A stretch of 64,000 nt of DNA from Paenibacillus pectinilyticus (GTDB lineage: Bacteria > Bacillota > Bacilli > Paenibacillales > NBRC-103111). The position numbers and the translations under genes are program-made. Shown here in pieces: positions 34,788 to 42,280 of this stretch. The first letter of the stretch is position 1. Each line of letters opens with the position of its first letter. The notes beneath the pieces were generated by a model. It was not told the origin of the DNA, searched no databases, and saw only the letters and a list, made by a program, of their open reading frames with translations. The stretch spans positions 352,087 through 416,086 of the forward strand of contig NZ_LYPC01000022.1 of assembly GCF_001700435.1 (NCBI RefSeq), written 5' to 3'.

Positions 34788-34881
34788 AGTTGTCCCCTTC
34801 TTTCATGCAAAAAAACGCTAAGAAATTTCTAGCTATTCCTAGTCTTTCGTCATGTAGGTCCGTTTCACCTTTCCACCATGC

Positions 34882-35703
34882 TTATTTCGTGATTCCTAGA
34901 CGCATCCGATATCCAAATAAAATCGACTTTTCTTCCCCAGCGAACGCTTTCTCCACAATTTCTCGGAACGATGCAGCCTCCGCCTCAAGCTCTTTGGCAC
35001 CTAATTTTAGTGCCGTTTGCAAGCTGCCTTGACTCAGTGCTAATTTCACATATCGATCCGCTGTACACGGCTCCCAATTATGGAATACAATTTCGCGTGC
35101 ATATCGAAAAAGACCCGATGCTTGGATCTGCGACAGATGCTCCTCTTTGTTCCATTTGTAAGCTTGCTCCTGCTCCACTTCCAGTTCCACCGCAAGTTGA
35201 TGTCCAAGCGTTGTGAGCTTCATATATTGCTGCTCAATGTCCGAATCGACCACTGGCGGCCAATCGCAATCATACGCGGCAAAGACGCCACCTGGGCGGA
35301 GAACGCGAGCGAATTCGCGCAATGTACTTTGCGGCTCCATCCAATGAAACGATTGTGAGCAAGTCACAATATCCGTAGAAGCTGCAGGCAGTTCCAACTC
35401 GTGCGATAGCGCTTTGACGAATTGCAGATTCGCCGGTCTCTGCATGGCCTCCCACTTGGCCAGTGCGACTGCCCGCATATCGTCACTCGGCTCCACACCG
35501 ATGATGGAAGCTGCGTCATTCAACCACAGGAACGAAGATAGGCCTGTCCCGCAGCCTACATCCACTACGGTTTGCGGTTGCCTTCCTAAGTAGGAAGACA
35601 GAATCTTGATCACTTCCGCTGGAGCTGTGGGCCGGCTTTCGTCATACAACTCCCCAAATCCTGTGAAACGCTGTACATTGTTCGTGCGAATATGTTCAAT
35701 CAT
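34882..35703 (-). CDS. Class I SAM-dependent methyltransferase (UbiE/YafE-like)
   Basis: Soluble methyltransferase of about 273 residues. Motif I is VVDVGCGTGLSSFLW, the acidic loop is IGVEPSDDMRAVALAKW, and the post-II motif is DIVTCSQSFHWMEPQSTLREFARVLRPGGVFAAYDCDWPPV, which places it in the group with YafE-type methyltransferases of unknown substrates. The ATG at 35703 follows AGGAGG by seven bases; the longer reading frame upstream (to 35838) includes the terminator region of the next gene and is not used. It is transcribed alone. Confidence 0.87.
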   Translation of the reverse strand: MIEHIRTNNVQRFTGFGELYDESRPTAPAEVIKILSSYLGRQPQTVVDVGCGTGLSSFLWLNDAASIIGVEPSDDMRAVALAKWEAMQRPANLQFVKALSHELELPAASTDIVTCSQSFHWMEPQSTLREFARVLRPGGVFAAYDCDWPPVVDSDIEQQYMKLTTLGHQLAVELEVEQEQAYKWNKEEHLSQIQASGLFRYAREIVFHNWEPCTADRYVKLALSQGSLQTALKLGAKELEAEAASFREIVEKAFAGEEKSILFGYRMRLGITK

Positions 35704-35730
35704 GGCTTTCCCTCCTCGTATAAACTGCAA

Positions 35731-35757
35731 AAAAAGCTCAATCCCAAAGGATGAGCT
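35731..35757 (-). terminator. Terminator after the DUF3990-linked small gene
   Basis: On the minus strand AAGCTCATCC pairs with GGATTGAGCTT (one bulge) and runs into TTTTTT, about ten bases after the stop. Confidence 0.8.
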
Positions 35758-35767
35758 TCTGAATACG

Positions 35768-36064
35768 TTAACGTATGTTCGCATGTAAACGTGCTTCCAA
35801 GTGAAGAATGCCTTTATCCTGAGCGGCTTCTTTGGCAATCTGATGGATCCGTTTCAACCAGTCTTCCGGCTTAAGTTCAATGGTCTTGGCTTGAACAAGG
35901 CGCTCGGCGTGATCATAACAGGTGTCATAGCCACCTAATTTACGAATGACTTCCACATAATCAACAACAAGCTTTCGTGCAGCTTGGGCTGTGTAACCAA
36001 AGCTCTGAATGAGTGAATCAACGATTCCACGCTCATACTGATTCAGCCGAACTTGTGTTTTCAT
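35768..36064 (-). CDS. Small protein overlapping the DUF3990 gene, putative partner/antitoxin
   Basis: Predicted soluble helical protein of 98 residues with no family I can name with certainty. It starts MKTQVRLNQYERGIVDSL and has helical segments SFGYTAQAARKLVVDYVEVIRKL, AERLVQAKTIELKPEDWLKRIHQIAKE. The start at 36064 has GGTGG about six bases upstream and lies 32 bases inside the end of the DUF3990 gene, in another frame, so the two are translationally linked. Small DUF3791-type proteins are known next to DUF3990; this could be an analogue, perhaps an immunity protein. That role is inference. Confidence 0.6.
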   Translation of the reverse strand: MKTQVRLNQYERGIVDSLIQSFGYTAQAARKLVVDYVEVIRKLGGYDTCYDHAERLVQAKTIELKPEDWLKRIHQIAKEAAQDKGILHLEARLHANIR

Positions 36065-36647
36065 GATAGATCCACCTGCCTCCCATAAAAATGTTATAAC
36101 CAACGAGCCGCAGCGAGGTTTCCCATTTCTCTGAGGAAAACACCACTTGGTTCCCAAGACGTAACGCATCCAATTTCCGGCCGCGTGTCGTTCGCAAAAT
36201 TTGATCGTAAAACCAATGTACATCTAACTTTAATTGTACTGCTTCTTCAATAATTCGTCCAGTATCCCCATCGGCCATTGGGCCTATAATGATTTCAGGA
36301 TGCTTATGGCACGGATCAGCTTCCCCCTTTATCATCACCCGGCGATGACTCATTACGAATTCGGCCCAGGCCAACGAATCACTTAGAAAAATGAGCGGCT
36401 CCATCTGATTCGGGATTGTAAGTAATTCGATTTCCAAGACGCATGGATGCTCATTCCCCAAAAGCGATCGCGCTGCCGCCTTCCGTGCCCAAATCCGCGC
36501 CTGAGCCGCTGAGATGGTGGTATAGAACCCTTCCCCGAAATCACGCCCGGGTCGCCAATATTTGCTGACTAACAGCTTGTCTTGGAAAAGACTGACGAGA
36601 TTATCCGTTGTTCCATGATATAAACGTTGTGGTGTTATGATGTCCAT
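36033..36647 (-). CDS. DUF3990 protein, putative ADP-ribosyltransferase
   Basis: Soluble protein of 204 residues. The N-terminus LYHGTTDNLVSLF, then YWRPGRDFGEGFYTTISAAQARIWARKAA, matches the DUF3990 family, whose fold resembles NAD-dependent ADP-ribosyltransferases; the HGT motif and the GxGFYxT loop would form the NAD site. The acidic catalytic residue further on cannot be fixed by eye. GGGGG lies before the ATG. The 3' end overlaps the small downstream gene by 32 bases. The pairing resembles a toxin-antitoxin or toxin-immunity module, but housekeeping modification enzymes have the same fold. Confidence 0.7.
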   Translation of the reverse strand: MDIITPQRLYHGTTDNLVSLFQDKLLVSKYWRPGRDFGEGFYTTISAAQARIWARKAAARSLLGNEHPCVLEIELLTIPNQMEPLIFLSDSLAWAEFVMSHRRVMIKGEADPCHKHPEIIIGPMADGDTGRIIEEAVQLKLDVHWFYDQILRTTRGRKLDALRLGNQVVFSSEKWETSLRLVGYNIFMGGRWIYHENTSSAESV

Positions 36648-36688
36648 TTCGCTTCCCCCTGAAACCTTTCAACCCCTTCAGATTCGAC

Positions 36689-37678
36689 TTAGTAGGCGCC
36701 GCGAATGTACTCGTGTACCTGTGTCTTATAAAAGGTTTGGAGACGCGCTTGCTCATCAGCTGTAAACGCAGGAACTTCTAGTGTAGCTAGATTATCTTCG
36801 ATTTGCTTGACGTTTTTGAATCCAGGGATGATACAGGTGATGTTGGGATTCTCCAGAATCCAACGCATCGAAGCTCGTGCCATGTTACCGCGTCCCTCAC
36901 CAATCCAAGCAAGCTCCTGCGCAAGCTCAACACCTTTGGCAAATGGCAGCCCAGCGAACGTTTCGCCTACATTAAATTGATCACCATTCGCGTTGAAATT
37001 TCGATGATCATCCGCAGCAAACGTACTCGCAGTTGTAAATTTTCCAGTTAATAAACCACTCGCGAGCGGTAATCGAACAAGAATACCTGCGCCTGCAGCG
37101 CTGGCTTGTGGAAACAGCTCTTGGGCTGGCTTCTGACGGAAGAGATTGAAAATCACTTGCAGCGCTTTCACCCCAGGCACGGTCAGGCAGAATAAACCTT
37201 CTTCAACAGTTTCAACACTCACGCCATAATGACGGATCTTGCCTTCGGCTTTTAATTTATCAAGCACTTCGAAGACGGAACCATCCTTCAAAATCGCCAG
37301 CGGCGGGCAATGAATTTGATACAGATCAATCCGTTCACGATTCAATCGTTTCAAGCTATTTTCACAGAACTGGCGAACAGCATCCTCGGAATACGTTGCA
37401 AGGTCGTGAATATCGCCAGATCGGCAAAACTTCGTTGCAATATGAATGTCATCCTCTTTCCCCTTCGTTGCTTTCGCAAGAAGCTCCTCCGCATGACCTG
37501 ATCCATACACATCCGCAGTATCGAAGAAATTGACGCCTGCTTCCATAGCACGATGAAGCCCTCTGATGGATTCTTCATCATTCGCTTCTCCCCAGCCTCC
37601 ACCAATGGCCCACGTGCCAAAGCTTACTTCACTTACGCGAAGTTCTGTATCTCCAAGTTGACGGTATTTCATGTTCAT
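36689..37678 (-). CDS. Aldo/keto reductase
   Basis: Soluble NADPH-dependent oxidoreductase of 329 residues with a TIM-barrel fold. The catalytic tetrad is visible: Asp in NFFDTADVYGSGHAEELL with the Tyr four residues on, Lys in HIATKFCRSG, and His in LYQIHCP. The C-terminal NADPH-binding part contains ARASMRWILENPNITCIIPGFKNVKQIEDN. It resembles YccK/IolS-like general aldehyde reductases. AAGGAG precedes the ATG at 37678; a second ATG two codons on is possible. It appears to be a single-gene unit. Confidence 0.92.
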   Translation of the reverse strand: MNMKYRQLGDTELRVSEVSFGTWAIGGGWGEANDEESIRGLHRAMEAGVNFFDTADVYGSGHAEELLAKATKGKEDDIHIATKFCRSGDIHDLATYSEDAVRQFCENSLKRLNRERIDLYQIHCPPLAILKDGSVFEVLDKLKAEGKIRHYGVSVETVEEGLFCLTVPGVKALQVIFNLFRQKPAQELFPQASAAGAGILVRLPLASGLLTGKFTTASTFAADDHRNFNANGDQFNVGETFAGLPFAKGVELAQELAWIGEGRGNMARASMRWILENPNITCIIPGFKNVKQIEDNLATLEVPAFTADEQARLQTFYKTQVHEYIRGAY

Positions 37679-37776
37679 CTGTATCTACTCCTTCTATGTA
37701 GGGTTTCCTGATTACTTCCAATCATTTCATCTCCCATCATTTCGCCATTGATTGCATAGAAACCTGCCTTACGACG

Positions 37777-37812
37777 AAAAAACAGGGTACCGGCCATTGC
37801 CGGACACCCTGT
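37777..37812 (-). terminator. Terminator after the GIY-YIG gene
   Basis: On the minus strand ACAGGGTGTCCGGC pairs with GCCGGTACCCTGT (one offset) and runs into TTTTTTCG. Confidence 0.9.
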
Positions 37813-37838
37813 GGACTATGATTATCGCGTTTATGTTA

Positions 37839-38228
37839 TTATGTGGATCGTTTCCTTTTATTATAGCCTTTCTCGTCATATGGCTGGAGCTTCTCAATCC
37901 ATAGTTCAAGCAAGGCATCGACTTCACCGCGATAGCTTTTGAGATCGGCTGGATCTAATAATACTTCATCTCGCGGTTCAATCCGATCTAACTCTTCAAA
38001 TACGAAGCTGCTCCCACCGTATGTGGTCCAATCCTTTTGCAGCTCATTAAACGTGTTCATATTCATCTGTTTACCAAAATCAAAGCGATTTCGCATCCCG
38101 TCCAAATCCATACTGCCTGCCAAAAATATTTTATCATTCTGAACGTTCCGAATTTGATACACACCCATGGCTCGAAACGATTGCTTATAGTTTGTAGCAA
38201 GCTCCTTCTTCTTCTGCTTGTCTATCAT
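37839..38228 (-). CDS. GIY-YIG nuclease family protein
   Basis: Small protein of 129 residues. The segment MGVYQIRNVQNDKIFLAGSMDLDGMRNRFDFG has the GIY-YIG core in degenerate form (GVYQI for GIY, and no clear YIG), so nuclease activity is uncertain. The C-terminal half is acidic and Leu-rich (EVDALLELWIEKLQPYDEKGYNKRK). GGGGT precedes the ATG. It lies five bases after the DUF6530 gene and shares its promoter at about 38808-38836. The genes form a two-gene operon that may be conserved, but that needs checking. Confidence 0.75.
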   Translation of the reverse strand: MIDKQKKKELATNYKQSFRAMGVYQIRNVQNDKIFLAGSMDLDGMRNRFDFGKQMNMNTFNELQKDWTTYGGSSFVFEELDRIEPRDEVLLDPADLKSYRGEVDALLELWIEKLQPYDEKGYNKRKRST

Positions 38229-38233
38229 GTCGA

Positions 38234-38716
38234 TCAGTACCCCATTTCTTTTAAAATCCGTGAAAGCGTGCTTAAACGCTCCCCGATAAGCTCTCCATCA
38301 TCACTTAGCGCTTGGCTAAACAGCTTCATATCTTCGTTAATTTTCTCATTATCCGTACATACGGCAACCGTCATGGCATCCCCCTGCAATCCAATCCGAT
38401 CGATAACCGGATTATCTGTATCATAGGAGTTCGGGTAGCGATAAGCATCTTCTTGGAAGTGCAGCTTTGTACGGCACACAAGGATTGCAAGATCCAGCAC
38501 ACGGTGCAAAGGTAATTCTTCGGATTGACGAGACCATTTCTCGCCTGTGTAGCGCCATACTTTGGCAGAAATATCTACTTTCCCCCTGTCATTCCATTGA
38601 GCTAGACCAAGGGAAAGTCCTTGTGTATCGGTGTTGTCCGTATATCTGCCATCAATATTGGCATAATTTTCGGCTACGATAACTGGTTTATGTTTGAGGG
38701 TTGTTGGTATTTTCAT
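38234..38716 (-). CDS. DUF6530 family protein
   Basis: Soluble protein of 160 residues whose best name is DUF6530. Landmarks are KHKPVIVAENYANIDGRYTDNTDTQGLSLGLAQWNDRG (N-terminal half) and SAKVWRYTGEKWSRQSEELPLHRVLDLAILVCRTK. No function is known to me. GGAGG precedes the ATG with a short gap. Together with the GIY-YIG gene it is controlled by a clear promoter with a likely repressor site just downstream of the transcription start. Confidence 0.7.
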   Translation of the reverse strand: MKIPTTLKHKPVIVAENYANIDGRYTDNTDTQGLSLGLAQWNDRGKVDISAKVWRYTGEKWSRQSEELPLHRVLDLAILVCRTKLHFQEDAYRYPNSYDTDNPVIDRIGLQGDAMTVAVCTDNEKINEDMKLFSQALSDDGELIGERLSTLSRILKEMGY

Positions 38717-38765
38717 TGTGATTCCTCCAGGGATTGAAATTGGTTGTTTGATTTTTGATTTTCAT

Positions 38766-38790
38766 TTAGTAATTTACTAATTTACTAAAT
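38766..38790. promoter_or_regulatory. Candidate operator downstream of the DUF6530 promoter
   Basis: TTAGTAATTTACTAA (38766-38780) is nearly palindromic and is followed by a further TTTACTAA half site (38781-38788). It lies about 11-35 bases after the expected transcription start, in the position of a repressor site; the layout resembles HxlR/MarR-type operators. Confidence 0.5.
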
Positions 38791-38807
38791 AAGAAGTTGA
38801 TGAATGA

Positions 38808-38836
38808 AGTATACCTCAGCTTCTTTTTCAAGTCAA
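38808..38836 (-). promoter_or_regulatory. SigA-type promoter of the DUF6530/GIY-YIG operon
   Basis: On the minus strand TTGACT (38831-38836) and TATACT (38808-38813) are separated by exactly 17 bases, very close to the vegetative consensus. Confidence 0.8.
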
Positions 38837-38886
38837 TGGATGCGTGTGGAGGGAGGAATTTGGTTGACATCTCCCGCAGAAAACAT

Positions 38887-38916
38887 AAAGAGCCTCCCGT
38901 GTAAGGAGACTCTTTC
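38887..38916 (-). terminator. Terminator after the merR-like gene
   Basis: On the minus strand AAAGAGTCTCC pairs with GGGAGGCTCTTT, followed by ATGTTTT, directly after the stop codon. Confidence 0.8.
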
Positions 38917-38919
38917 TAT

Positions 38920-39342
38920 TTATATCAGCTGCGCCCGCGGCATCTTCTTCGTTGGCTCGGCTAATTCGCATTGATCAGGCATACGGCCAGACGTTAATTT
39001 CGTATCGATCACATCGATAATCATCTGTAAGGAATCGATTTGCTGCTGGATATTCTCTTTATGCTGCAGCAGTTTTTGTTGTAGATCCGGATACGCAGTC
39101 AAATCCGAATCATTGGTCAACCCGAGAAATGGCTTCATCTCATCTAAGGACATCCCCGTTTTTTTCAAACAAGTGATCATCTTCATGACTCGAAGATCTT
39201 CCCCATGATAGATGCGATGTCGATTCATTTTCCGATCCGCCTCTGGAAGCAGTCCAATTTTCTCATAGTAGCGAATGGTATCTTCCGATAATGCGGTTTG
39301 CTCCGCTGCTTGTTTAATCGTAAACCCTGCTGTCTCTCCCAT
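38920..39342 (-). CDS. MerR-family regulator (AdhR/NmlR-like)
   Basis: DNA-binding protein of 140 residues. The N-terminal winged helix reads FTIKQAAEQTALSEDTIRYYEKIGLLP, followed by a coiled coil (about 80-118). Cys58, in TCLKKTGMSLDEM, is in the place of the single sensor cysteine of AdhR/NmlR-type aldehyde and stress sensors; the metal-binding cysteines of MerR proper are absent. It has a divergent neighbour (SDR) and both promoters have the 19-bp spacer that MerR proteins untwist. It therefore probably activates both genes upon electrophile stress. Confidence 0.9.
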   Translation of the reverse strand: MGETAGFTIKQAAEQTALSEDTIRYYEKIGLLPEADRKMNRHRIYHGEDLRVMKMITCLKKTGMSLDEMKPFLGLTNDSDLTAYPDLQQKLLQHKENIQQQIDSLQMIIDVIDTKLTSGRMPDQCELAEPTKKMPRAQLI

Positions 39343-39383
39343 CTGGATTCAGCTCCCTTTCATTCGCACACTGCCTTCTTTCT

Positions 39384-39414
39384 AGTATAGAACTTGGAGT
39401 CAGCTCGAAGTCAA
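39384..39414 (-). promoter_or_regulatory. MerR-type promoter reading toward the merR gene
   Basis: On the minus strand TTGACT (39409-39414) and TATACT (39384-39389) are separated by 19 bases rather than 17. The spacer contains CTTCGAG...CTCCAAG-like arms. Confidence 0.75.
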
Positions 39415-39439
39415 GCCGCAAATTTCTGTGATCATCGTG

Positions 39440-39470
39440 TTGACTTGAAGTCGACTCCAAGTTGTATAGT
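39440..39470 (+). promoter_or_regulatory. MerR-type promoter of the SDR gene with operator in the spacer
   Basis: TTGACT (39440-39445) and TATAGT (39465-39470) are separated by 19 bases. Between and overlapping them is ACTTGAAGTCGACTCCAAGT, an almost perfect palindrome and typical NmlR/AdhR-like operator. Confidence 0.8.
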
Positions 39471-39516
39471 CAATCCAAGCAATTCGCTCGCTATTTGAAA
39501 TGGAGGAAATATAAGC

Positions 39517-40356
39517 ATGCAAACAACACTTTCAGATAAAGTTGCCATGATAACCGGAGCAAGCAGCGGGATAGGTTTAGCATTGACCCGCCAACTCCTT
39601 CAAGAAGGCTCGCACGTCATTGCCTTAATTCGCTCAGGTTTCCCGAAAGACGATGCCCTCATTCAAGAGGCGATTCATAATCAGCAGCTACGCATTTATC
39701 AAGCTGACTTGAGCGACTTCGCTAAATTACGCGCCGCGTTAGACCAGATCAAGCGTACTGAGGAGCGGATTGACATCCTTTTCAACAACGCAGGAGGAAG
39801 TTTCGCTGATCTACAGTTTTCCAAGCAAGGCCGCGAGCTGCATTACGAACTCCAAACCGTCGTTCCCTATATCATTACGATGGAGCTTAAGGAGCTTTTG
39901 AAGCGTGGTATGTTAAAAAGAATCGTTCATACGTCTACTAGCGCATTTAATACGATGAAAAGCTTTGATCCTGAGGCGTTAGATCGGCCCGGACAATTTA
40001 AAAAGCTTTTCGGACCGTACGCGGCTTCCAAGCTGGGACTATCTTTGTGGACGCAAGAGCTCGCTGCTTCGTTTTTTGAACAAGAAGGAATTACCATGGT
40101 TACCGTGGATCCAGGTGGCAATAATACGATGCGGAAAGGTAAAAAATCCGGTATTCCCTTCTATCTCAAACCCATTATTCGATTATTTTTTCCTCATCCT
40201 AGCAAAGGTGCTTCGCTGCTATACCAAGCAGCCATCGGCGACAACAAGCCTGGGGCTTTCCTTGTGAACAACGTGCGTAAGAATTTGAAATTCGCTCAAC
40301 AGGCATCTCGTGTGCTTGACAAAGTTCGCACGATTTATATGCATGAGTATTTGTGA
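39517..40356 (+). CDS. Short-chain dehydrogenase/reductase (SDR)
   Basis: Soluble NAD(P)-dependent oxidoreductase of 279 residues. The cofactor loop is TGASSGIG (about 14-21), the stabilising motif NNAGG and the catalytic YAASK (Tyr and Lys). A Ser in the HTSTSAF stretch completes the triad. Control by the divergent AdhR/NmlR-like regulator through a 19-bp-spacer promoter suggests a role in aldehyde or quinone detoxification. GGAGG lies before the ATG. A terminator follows. The substrate is not known. Confidence 0.9.
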   Translation: MQTTLSDKVAMITGASSGIGLALTRQLLQEGSHVIALIRSGFPKDDALIQEAIHNQQLRIYQADLSDFAKLRAALDQIKRTEERIDILFNNAGGSFADLQFSKQGRELHYELQTVVPYIITMELKELLKRGMLKRIVHTSTSAFNTMKSFDPEALDRPGQFKKLFGPYAASKLGLSLWTQELAASFFEQEGITMVTVDPGGNNTMRKGKKSGIPFYLKPIIRLFFPHPSKGASLLYQAAIGDNKPGAFLVNNVRKNLKFAQQASRVLDKVRTIYMHEYL

Positions 40357-40374
40357 ATGAATCATAAACAAAAA

Positions 40375-40416
40375 AACTCCTGTCAATATGGCTTGATGCC
40401 ATTGTTGGCGGGAGTT
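40375..40416. terminator. Terminator between SDR and GNAT genes
   Basis: AACTCCTGTCAA pairs with TTGTTGGCGGGAGTT, with an inner GGC/GCC stem, between A-rich and T-rich flanks, so it can serve both convergent genes. Confidence 0.65.
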
Positions 40417-40429
40417 TCTCCGTTCCTAC

Positions 40430-40888
40430 TTATAAATCCTGACTCAATCGTATCATATCTCTGCATTGTATCCCGTTTTCGAAGATCGGCTCCTTGTAGT
40501 GCCGCGTAAAGAAATCCAGATCTACCCCATAGATTCGAAAACCACATTTCTGATAAAGGCCCAGCTGTTGGACACCAGAATTCCCCGTCCCTACTTCTAT
40601 CGTCTGGTAACCTAAAGTTCTAGCTGTTTCTATCGCATGCTTGACTAATTCCTTACCATAACCCCTGCCTTGCTTCTTGGTAATCACGGCGATATTCACC
40701 AGCTCGATTGTCATTGGCCTTGTCGGCAGAAGCAAATAGGAACCTATAATTTCATGATTTTCTTCTAACACATAGCATTTGCTCCGATAGACATACGACT
40801 CCACCATCCCTAGGTCTGGATCAGCCAGTAAAAACAAATGAATCGGATATTCTTCCGTCAGCTGCAATTCACGAATGTGTAACATCAT
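40430..40888 (-). CDS. GNAT-family N-acetyltransferase
   Basis: Soluble acetyltransferase of about 153 residues. Motif A, which binds acetyl-CoA, reads ITKKQGRGYGKELVKHAIETA (around 77-97), followed by motif B EVGTGNSGVQQLGLYQKCGFRIYGVDLDFF. The start lies at a double ATG (40888 and 40885) with GGAGG a few bases upstream; the longer ORF start at 40900 overlaps that site. It follows the P-loop kinase gene by about 26 bases and is likely co-transcribed with it. The acceptor is unknown. Confidence 0.9.
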   Translation of the reverse strand: MMLHIRELQLTEEYPIHLFLLADPDLGMVESYVYRSKCYVLEENHEIIGSYLLLPTRPMTIELVNIAVITKKQGRGYGKELVKHAIETARTLGYQTIEVGTGNSGVQQLGLYQKCGFRIYGVDLDFFTRHYKEPIFENGIQCRDMIRLSQDL

Positions 40889-40914
40889 CCATGCCTCCAT
40901 TCTTGTAGATGGAA

Positions 40915-41472
40915 TTACAAATGAAACTTCTCCTTGATCATGGACGCAACGTCCTGAGGACTTAAGCCCTCATTATTGATTCTCACGTAATTCTCTTGCT
41001 TGATTTCACCTTCAATAGAGTTTAAACGATACTTTTCCATGCTGGCACGCAAATCCTGTTCGGAATGCTCGACATTTCGTTTGGTAGGTTTATGTTCAAG
41101 CCTATGAGGCGTTGTATTTCGCATTACTCTTTCTTCTAATGACGCTTCTAGCTCAACGAAATAGACATCGGCACCTTTGGATTCAAAAATCATACAGATT
41201 TTATGGACAAAATCCCAGTCAGACTGCAAGTCAAACGCCCACACATAGGTGAATATCATGCCATCAAGATCGCTTTTAGAAACAGCCTCCAGGATCTCGA
41301 CTCGAAACAGATCAACAAGTCGCCATGTTTCTGCGCTGAATCCAAAGTAAGGATGAAGGAGTTCAATCGTCATATGATTATGAAATAATTTCAACGCTGT
41401 TATTTTCTCAAGCTCATGCCCCACAGTCATTTTCCCCACCGCTTGCGGACCGAAAATAAGTACAAATTTCAT
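40915..41472 (-). CDS. P-loop NTPase, kinase-like (shikimate/AAA_18-like)
   Basis: Soluble nucleotide-binding protein of 185 residues. The Walker A motif FGPQAVGKMTVG is at residues 8-19, with Met where Ser or Thr is usual before Thr. HNHMTIELLHPYFGF and IFTYVWAFDLQSDWDFV (acidic Walker B-like) follow, then a lid with Arg residues MRNTTPHRLEHKPTKR. Similar proteins are annotated as AAA-family ATPase or small-molecule kinase; no substrate is assigned. GAGGAATTG precedes the ATG. First gene of a pair with the GNAT gene. Confidence 0.8.
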   Translation of the reverse strand: MKFVLIFGPQAVGKMTVGHELEKITALKLFHNHMTIELLHPYFGFSAETWRLVDLFRVEILEAVSKSDLDGMIFTYVWAFDLQSDWDFVHKICMIFESKGADVYFVELEASLEERVMRNTTPHRLEHKPTKRNVEHSEQDLRASMEKYRLNSIEGEIKQENYVRINNEGLSPQDVASMIKEKFHL

Positions 41473-41587
41473 AACAATTCCTCATTTCGTCGATGCGACT
41501 TCTATCCTTATTTTATCACGACAAGCGACCACTTATTTGGAAAATTTCGTTAACATACAAACTCTCCTACCAGCTATGTAAAAAGAA

Positions 41588-41608
41588 AAAAGGCCGCCTG
41601 TAGGCCGC
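41588..41608 (-). terminator. Possible terminator after the 86-residue protein gene
   Basis: On the minus strand a GGCC-based stem (GGCC-N7-GGCC) is followed by TTTTTT, about 25 bases after the stop; the stem is short. Confidence 0.5.
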
Positions 41609-41630
41609 CGTAGTTCTTGTCTAACTATGT

Positions 41631-41891
41631 TTAGTTATACGTGATTTTCAATCCTAATTCCAAAGCACGCGCCAACGCGGCATCGGAGAATTTTGGTTTT
41701 TTGTACTTTTCTTCAAATTCTTCCTTAGAGAGCGGTGTCCAGTTGAAATCTCGGTTCTGATACACCCACGTTTTCGTACCCCAATCCACATGAATGGTAC
41801 GACTTGCTACCTTTTTCACAACACCAATCTCCAAAATAACGCCTGTCTTCCCAAAAAACTTCGCGCAGTATTTCCCAACCATTTCACTCAC
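41631..41891 (-). CDS. Small hypothetical protein, last gene of a coupled trio
   Basis: A soluble protein of 86 residues without a family I recognise. The N-terminal half is beta-rich (GKYCAKFFGKTGVILEIGVVKKVASRTIHVDWGTKTWVYQNRDFNWTPL), like a small SH3-type barrel, and the C-terminal half is helical (KEEFEEKYKKPKFSDAALARALELG). Its ATG overlaps the stop of the DUF1871-like gene as ATGA, so it is certainly in the same operon. A weak terminator follows. Being short, it is supported mostly by the coupling. Confidence 0.7.
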   Translation of the reverse strand: MSEMVGKYCAKFFGKTGVILEIGVVKKVASRTIHVDWGTKTWVYQNRDFNWTPLSKEEFEEKYKKPKFSDAALARALELGLKITYN

Positions 41892-42280
41892 GATGCATCC
41901 TCATCTCCTGTTGTTAACTCACGTAATATCCCATAGGCAATCTCCATGGATTCCTCTTCAGACTGGAACTCAGCTCGAAAGGATTTTCGGAAAATACGAG
42001 AGATCGCCTGGCCCAAGCCAGCTACCGTCATATCATCCACATGTTTGGTTATGTAAATAGTGATGCTCCGCGCTTCACCCTCATATTCATCGTCAGGACT
42101 GCCTATCTCTAACAGTTGAATCGGATCCCATTGATCCAAATGATGCTTCACAACCGCAATAATCGATGAAGGATCATAGGGTAAGGACTCCAGATACTTC
42201 ATTTCTTTTTTAATCTCATTCTGAATATTCCAGAACATATAATTCATTCTAGTCTCATTGGATACGGCTCGGAATTTCAC
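41888..42280 (-). CDS. DUF1871-like protein
   Basis: Soluble protein of 130 residues. The segment VVKHHLDQWDPIQLLEIGSPDDEYEGEARSITIYI resembles the DUF1871 core (WDP-L-x-GxPxDEYxxE), as in YugE-type proteins, while a C-terminal helical tail (MEIAYGILRELTTGDEDA) is added. Function is unknown. Its ATG overlaps the stop of the HIT gene by four bases (ATGA) and its own stop overlaps the next start in the same way. This tight coupling suggests stoichiometric expression of the three proteins. Confidence 0.7.
   Translation of the reverse strand: MKFRAVSNETRMNYMFWNIQNEIKKEMKYLESLPYDPSSIIAVVKHHLDQWDPIQLLEIGSPDDEYEGEARSITIYITKHVDDMTVAGLGQAISRIFRKSFRAEFQSEEESMEIAYGILRELTTGDEDAS

Noticed and set aside
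34882-35838. Longer start for the methyltransferase gene at 35838
   Set aside because: It would include the terminator of the upstream gene; AGGAGG points to the ATG at 35703.
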